From NCBI GenBank assembly GCA_003567575.1, contig PWZG01000618.1:1-9891 (forward strand): a DNA stretch of 9,891 bases, read 5' to 3'. Shown piece after piece: positions 7,021 to 9,891 of the stretch (the first letter of the stretch is position 1; every line of letters begins with the position of its first letter). The translations under genes were made by a program, and so were the position numbers. Source of the stretch: PVC group bacterium. Its GTDB lineage: Bacteria > Verrucomicrobiota > Kiritimatiellia > CAIKKV01 > PXCX01. The notes under the pieces are model-generated. The model did no database searches and was not told the DNA's origin. It was given only the letters and a program-made list of their open reading frames with translations.

Positions 7021-9210
7021 TCATCCTCGTTTCACCGCATCGAAACGGCATACCTCGTAACAACGCCCGCATTTAATGCAGCGGTTCTGGTCGATCACGT
7101 GCGTTTTCCGACGTTCGCCGCCGATACATGTTACCGGACAGTTGCGCGCGCAAACCGTGCAGCCGACGCATTTATCCGGATCGATTTCATACCGAATCAG
7201 TGTTTTACACGCGTGTGCCGGACAGGTTTTGTCTTTGATGTGCGCCAGGTATTCGGAACGGAATTCGCGTATGGTGCTGAGCACCGGATTGGATGCCGCC
7301 CGGCCCAGCCCGCAGAGCGAGCTGCGCTTCATCAATAGGGCCAGCCGTTCCAGTTTGTCCAAATCGTCCATGTTGCCTTTACCGGTCGTGATCCTCTCGA
7401 GAATTTCCACGATACGCGTTGTGCCCTCGCGACAAGGCGTGCATTTACCGCATGATTCGTCCTGGGAAAAATTCATGAAAAATTTGGCGACATCAACCAT
7501 GCAACTGTCTTCGTCAAGCACGATCATGCCGCCGCTGCCCATGATCGACCCCTTGGCCGCAAGACTGCCGAAATCGATGGGTGTGTCGAGGGCGGAGGCC
7601 GGAAGACAACCTCCCGCCGGACCGCCGGTTTGGATCGCTTTGATTTTCTTGCCATCCGGGATGCCGCCGCCGATATCGTAAATTACCTGACGCAGCGTGC
7701 TGCCCATCGGGACTTCGATCAATCCGGTATGTTCCACCTTGCCGGCTAATGCGAAAACCTTGGTGCCGCCACTGTCTTTGCTGCCGATGCGTCCGAACCA
7801 TTCGCCGCCGTACGCGATGATCGCCGGGATATTGGCAAACGTCTCGACATTGTTGATCACGGTCGGCTTACCCCAGAGACCGCTGGTGGTCGGATACGGA
7901 GGTCGAATCCGCGGCTGACCGCGCGCCCCCTCGAGCGATTGGATTAACGCGGTCTCTTCGCCGCAAACAAACGCGCCGGCGCCCAAACGGATTTCCAAAT
8001 CGAAACCATGGCCCGAACCGAGGATGTTATCCCCCAGCAAACCGGATTGACGACAAGCGTCAATCGCCAGTTGCAATCGACGGATGGCCAGCGGATACTC
8101 GGCTCGGACATAAAAAAATCCCTGTCTGGCGCCGATCGTGACGCCGCCGATGATCATGCCCTCGATCACACTGAACGGATCGGATTCCAGCATGCTGCGG
8201 TCCATGAAGGCGCCGGGATCGCCCTCGTCAGCGTTACAAATGATGTATTTTTCGTCGGATTCCACCTGCTGACAGTATTGCCATTTTTGCGAGGTCGGGA
8301 ATCCGCCGCCACCCCGGCCACGCAGTTTGGCTGTCGTCAGTTCGCCAAATAGCCACCGCGGATCGTTCTTTGTCAATACATTGGCCAGCGACTCGAACCC
8401 CGCATACTCGAGGTATTCGTCCAGACTCTCCGGATCAACGATGCCGGCATTGCGCAATGCGACGCGGGTTTGCTGACTGAAAAAAGCCAACCGCCCGTAA
8501 ATTTCGAAGAATCGTTTCCCGACAACGGATTCCTCTACCTTCAACTCCTTGACGATGTTCTGGCCAACGATCGCTTCGCGAACGATGCGTCGGACATCTT
8601 CCGCCTTATCAATCCGGTAAAGCGTTGACGGCGGGCTTACAAGAAGACGCGCGCCGGTGCCCTGGGTTTGCTGGCTGCAAATACCAAAGCAATTGGCATC
8701 AAGTACGCGGACCTGGGATTCGTCTTTGCCTGCCGCCAGTAATTCTTCATGAAGTAGTTTTCGTGGATCGAACCGTAACTTGCGTCCGCAATGTCGGCCA
8801 TCGCAAAGAAGCAGTTCCACCGGCGCCGTCGCGATCGGCGCATCGCCGAGAGAATGCGAGTCCACCGGTTCGCCGTGCAGAATGTGCGACGTGAAAATAC
8901 TATGAACGGCTTTACGATCGACTTTCTGATACTGTACCGGTCGCTGGTCGCCGATCATGACGCTGATAACCGGTTCGCGACTGCAACGTCCGGTGCAGCC
9001 GGTACGCCGCATACGAATATCATCGCGGTCGGCGGCTTCAATATGTTTTGTAAATTCGTCGAACACCTCCTGAGAACCGGCTGCATGCTCGCAGGTCGCC
9101 GAGCCGACCTGAATTTCGATGGTGGTCCCGGCTCGTCGTTCGGCAATACGGTTGCGTGCCTCGCCAACCAGTACCCGGTAGCGTTCTTCGATAGACTGCG
9201 GTTTATTCAT
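7021..9210 (-). CDS. hydB: NuoF-like NAD(H)/FMN subunit of [FeFe]-hydrogenase, with extended N-terminus
   Basis: This 729-residue protein is the flavin and NAD(H) subunit. Domains: HndB-like thioredoxin-fold region (about 5-115; C40, C72, C76); a second ferredoxin-like domain (about 128-215; C136, C141, C174, C178); the 51-kDa FMN/NADH core (about 285-460) with LRGRGGGGFPTSQKW (296-310), NADEGDPGAF (326-335) and GAGAFVCGEETAL (410-422); an SLBB-like part (about 485-550); an N3-type [4Fe-4S] site (C587, C590, C593, C633); and a C-terminal pair of [4Fe-4S] ferredoxin motifs (C681/C684/C687/C691 and C711/C714/C717/C721). NuoF of complex I lacks that terminal ferredoxin, so this is HydB/HndC-like. 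It is about 100 residues longer than usual HydB because of the tandem N-terminal domains. The start at 9210 has GGAG seven bases upstream. It is the first gene of the operon and overlaps the ATGA at the hydA side. Confidence 0.95.
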   Translation of the reverse strand: MNKPQSIEERYRVLVGEARNRIAERRAGTTIEIQVGSATCEHAAGSQEVFDEFTKHIEAADRDDIRMRRTGCTGRCSREPVISVMIGDQRPVQYQKVDRKAVHSIFTSHILHGEPVDSHSLGDAPIATAPVELLLCDGRHCGRKLRFDPRKLLHEELLAAGKDESQVRVLDANCFGICSQQTQGTGARLLVSPPSTLYRIDKAEDVRRIVREAIVGQNIVKELKVEESVVGKRFFEIYGRLAFFSQQTRVALRNAGIVDPESLDEYLEYAGFESLANVLTKNDPRWLFGELTTAKLRGRGGGGFPTSQKWQYCQQVESDEKYIICNADEGDPGAFMDRSMLESDPFSVIEGMIIGGVTIGARQGFFYVRAEYPLAIRRLQLAIDACRQSGLLGDNILGSGHGFDLEIRLGAGAFVCGEETALIQSLEGARGQPRIRPPYPTTSGLWGKPTVINNVETFANIPAIIAYGGEWFGRIGSKDSGGTKVFALAGKVEHTGLIEVPMGSTLRQVIYDIGGGIPDGKKIKAIQTGGPAGGCLPASALDTPIDFGSLAAKGSIMGSGGMIVLDEDSCMVDVAKFFMNFSQDESCGKCTPCREGTTRIVEILERITTGKGNMDDLDKLERLALLMKRSSLCGLGRAASNPVLSTIREFRSEYLAHIKDKTCPAHACKTLIRYEIDPDKCVGCTVCARNCPVTCIGGERRKTHVIDQNRCIKCGRCYEVCRFDAVKRG

Positions 9211-9217
9211 GTAAACA

Positions 9218-9221
9218 CTCC
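9218..9221 (-). promoter_or_regulatory. Ribosome binding site deciding the hydB start
   Basis: GGAG on the minus strand is seven bases before the ATG at 9210. It fixes the start of hydB and rules out a longer reading that runs on into repeat DNA up to 9477. Confidence 0.8.
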
Positions 9222-9277
9222 GTAGACATGATGATCCATTGTCGTTGCTGTGCATTTCGCGTGAAAAAACAAACCCC

Positions 9278-9306
9278 ATCTTAACGTATAGGGGGCCTGG
9301 AGGCAA
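9278..9306 (-). promoter_or_regulatory. Candidate sigma70 promoter of the hydrogenase operon
   Basis: On the minus strand, TTGCCT (9306-9301) is separated by exactly 17 bases from TAAGAT (9283-9278). Each hexamer matches its sigma70 consensus at four of six positions. Transcription would start near 9271, leaving an untranslated leader of roughly 60 bases before the hydB ATG. The spacer is rich in C and carries short inverted GCCT/AGGC. No sigma54 GG/GC pair with family spacing was noticed. This is seen by eye only. Confidence 0.45.
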
Positions 9307-9397
9307 GTTTTTTAGTAACTGTTCAGGTAGCCCCGCGATTGGCCTGTTTTGGGCGAAGGTTGTCAGGCATTCCTGTCTGACACGACTTGCTTCCTTG

Positions 9398-9424
9398 GTG
9401 TAAGCGACTACGTGTAAGCGACTA
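9398..9424 (+). repeat. Short direct repeat GTGTAAGCGACTA x2
   Basis: The 13-mer occurs at 9398-9410 and again at 9412-9424. TAAGCGACTA recurs at 9529-9538, and the related inverse CGCTTAGTCG is at 9728-9737. The same word family thus borders both repeat elements of this region. Confidence 0.8.
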
Positions 9425-9440
9425 ATGGCTTCGCCAACCC

Positions 9441-9470
9441 TCACCCCGGCCCTCTCCCAGAGGGAGAGGG
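9441..9470. repeat. Widespread GC-rich hairpin repeat (CCCTCTCCC type)
   Basis: A perfect nine-base stem, CCCTCTCCC at 9450-9458 against GGGAGAGGG at 9462-9470, closes a three-base loop and is preceded by TCACCCCGG. This pattern is familiar from intergenic regions of many proteobacteria and other Gram-negative genomes. Read on the minus strand it gives the well-known spurious peptide LSLWERAGVRV. No T-run follows on either strand, so it is not called a terminator. Confidence 0.8.
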
Positions 9471-9575
9471 AGATCACGCGAGTGAACGGCTAACGGTTTT
9501 CTTGTTTTTCATGCCGGTTTCGTGAGTTTAAGCGACTAAGCGTGGGGACTAAGTGCTCTGTCTCATAATTATGGT

Positions 9576-9693
9576 GACGTATTTGATGATGCATGAGATC
9601 CCTCGACTTCGCTCGGGATGACACTTTCGCTCATGTCATTTCGAGCGAAGTCGAGAAATCTCTGTCCCAGCAAGAATGCGTCGACGTATTTGA
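9576..9693 (+). repeat. 11-base direct repeats GACGTATTTGA flanking a hairpin
   Basis: GACGTATTTGA is found at 9576-9586 and 9683-9693, on either side of the inverted repeat 9595-9662. The arrangement looks like a target-site duplication around a 96-base insert, but a chance or recombination origin is possible. Confidence 0.55.
9595..9662. repeat. MITE-like inverted repeat (CTCGACTTCGCTCG arms)
   Basis: The left arm is 9595-9623 and the right arm 9634-9662, each 29 bases with 25 complementary positions and a ten-base loop. The invariant centre is CTCGACTTCGCTCG. The four differences are two adjacent pairs, CC/TT and GG/AA when the arms are aligned in one direction. Similar TCGACTTCGCTCG palindromes are common in environmental bacterial genomes as dispersed intergenic repeats. 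Confidence 0.75.
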
Positions 9694-9780
9694 GTTAACG
9701 AGCACTTAGTTCCACACGTCGTCGACTCGCTTAGTCGATGGCTTCGCATCGCATGACGACACCTTGAAAGACGGTAAGCG

Positions 9781-9808
9781 TTCACGGTTCAAGGTTCACG
9801 GTTCACGG
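9781..9808 (-). repeat. Heptamer tandem repeat (TTCACGG)x4, one variant
   Basis: Copies are at 9781, 9788 (TTCAAGG), 9795 and 9802. A further decayed unit may start at 9809. On the minus strand, which is the hydB coding sense, the units read CCGTGAA and contain a TGA every seven bases, so stops occur in all three frames. It is the counterpart of the array at 91-125. Confidence 0.88.
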
Positions 9809-9891
9809 TTGAAGAAAAGCGGCATATGACAATTTAATTGAGCATTTGAAGACATCAAAAGTGGTGGCAACCTTGGCCGGAAACAAACAAA

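Larger units (their letters stand above)
9533..9737. repeat. Outer arms of a nested inverted repeat
   Basis: CGACTAAGCG (9533-9542) is exactly inverted as CGCTTAGTCG (9728-9737), and ACTAAGTGCTC (9548-9558) is exactly inverted as GAGCACTTAGT (9700-9710). The two pairs are in nested order, with about 17 extra bases on the right side. Between the arms lie the 9595-9662 hairpin and two copies of an 11-mer. It may be a non-autonomous palindromic element; no transposase is in the window. Confidence 0.65.
9307..9891. other. Gene-free, repeat-rich right end
   Basis: No reading frame here has a credible start, ribosome site or recognisable protein. The stretch is filled by the repeats and hairpins listed separately. 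The last 80 bases (from about 9812) are AT-richer and show nothing recognisable. It may be an intergenic region against a gene lying beyond the window. Confidence 0.7.

Noticed and set aside
7016..7072. hydA start at 7072
   Set aside because: It would overlap the conserved C-terminal ferredoxin of hydB by about 50 bases and has no clear ribosome site; the ATGs at 7024 or 7015 fit the GAGG and begin next to the [2Fe-2S] domain.
7076..7681. Plus-strand open frame of 201 codons
   Set aside because: It is antisense to the cysteine-rich end of hydB; its sequence has no domain and mirrors the real gene's codon pattern.
4680..9210. Complex I (NuoE/NuoF/NuoG) or NAD-linked formate dehydrogenase instead of hydrogenase
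   Set aside because: The large subunit has the L1, L2 and L3 motifs of an [FeFe] H-cluster, and HydB has a C-terminal double ferredoxin that NuoF lacks.
9361..9382. Hairpin TGTCAG/CTGACA as an operator or terminator
   Set aside because: Only six base pairs around a ten-base loop with no T-run; too weak to call.
9450..9470. Rho-independent terminator
   Set aside because: The stem is strong but no T-run follows on either strand, and the sequence matches a dispersed repeat type.
9211..9477. N-terminal extension of hydB up to 9477
   Set aside because: The extension begins inside the CCCTCTCCC hairpin repeat (spurious LSLWERAGVRV peptide), runs across the candidate promoter, and has no domain; GGAG before 9210 supports the shorter start.
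9781..9815. CRISPR-like array
   Set aside because: The units are seven bases with no spacers, so it is a simple tandem repeat.

Overview
The window holds seven protein genes: one on the plus strand at the left edge and six in a tightly packed minus-strand series that reads right to left from about 9210 to 945. A repeat-rich, gene-free stretch follows, from 9211 to the right edge. Base composition looks moderately GC-rich throughout. The core is a trimeric, iron-sulfur-rich [FeFe]-hydrogenase of the NAD(H)-linked (HydABC / Hnd, group A3-like) type. This suggests a Gram-negative-style anaerobic or facultatively anaerobic, fermenting or syntrophic bacterium. The lineage cannot be fixed from the sequence. 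The eukaryote-like Ser/Thr kinase with zinc ribbons would suit a PVC-type bacterium or a proteobacterium, and the intergenic repeats are of kinds spread over many Gram-negative groups.

Layout. Positions 1-204 hold low-complexity and heptamer repeats, then xth (205-990, plus; exonuclease III family). Reading leftward on the minus strand are hydB (9210-7021; NAD(H)/FMN subunit with extra N-terminal ferredoxin-like domains), hydA (7015-5252; catalytic H-cluster subunit), hydC (5255-4680; NuoE-like [2Fe-2S] subunit), a membrane-anchored Ser/Thr protein kinase (4683-2488), a small P-loop sulfotransferase-like protein (2491-1904) and a RlmI-like SAM-dependent methyltransferase (1880-945). The last gene converges on xth and overlaps its 3' end by 46 bases.

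Stop and start codons meet as ATGA at the hydB/hydA, hydA/hydC, hydC/kinase and kinase/P-loop junctions (at hydB/hydA a second start 9 bases further in looks better). The methyltransferase follows after 23 bases. The first five genes are therefore almost certainly one translationally coupled operon, probably driven by a sigma70-like promoter seen at 9278-9306.

How the genes may work together. HydA, HydB and HydC have the cofactor sites expected of a soluble complex that links H2 to NAD(H) and, by analogy with characterised HydABC enzymes, possibly to ferredoxin by electron bifurcation. The unusual part is the coupling of a full-length transmembrane Ser/Thr kinase and a P-loop protein to the hydrogenase genes, which suggests phosphorylation control of, or signalling from, hydrogen metabolism. 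No hydEFG maturation genes are in the window. The noncoding right end (9211-9891) is a patchwork of inverted repeats, a widespread GC-rich hairpin repeat and a heptamer array.
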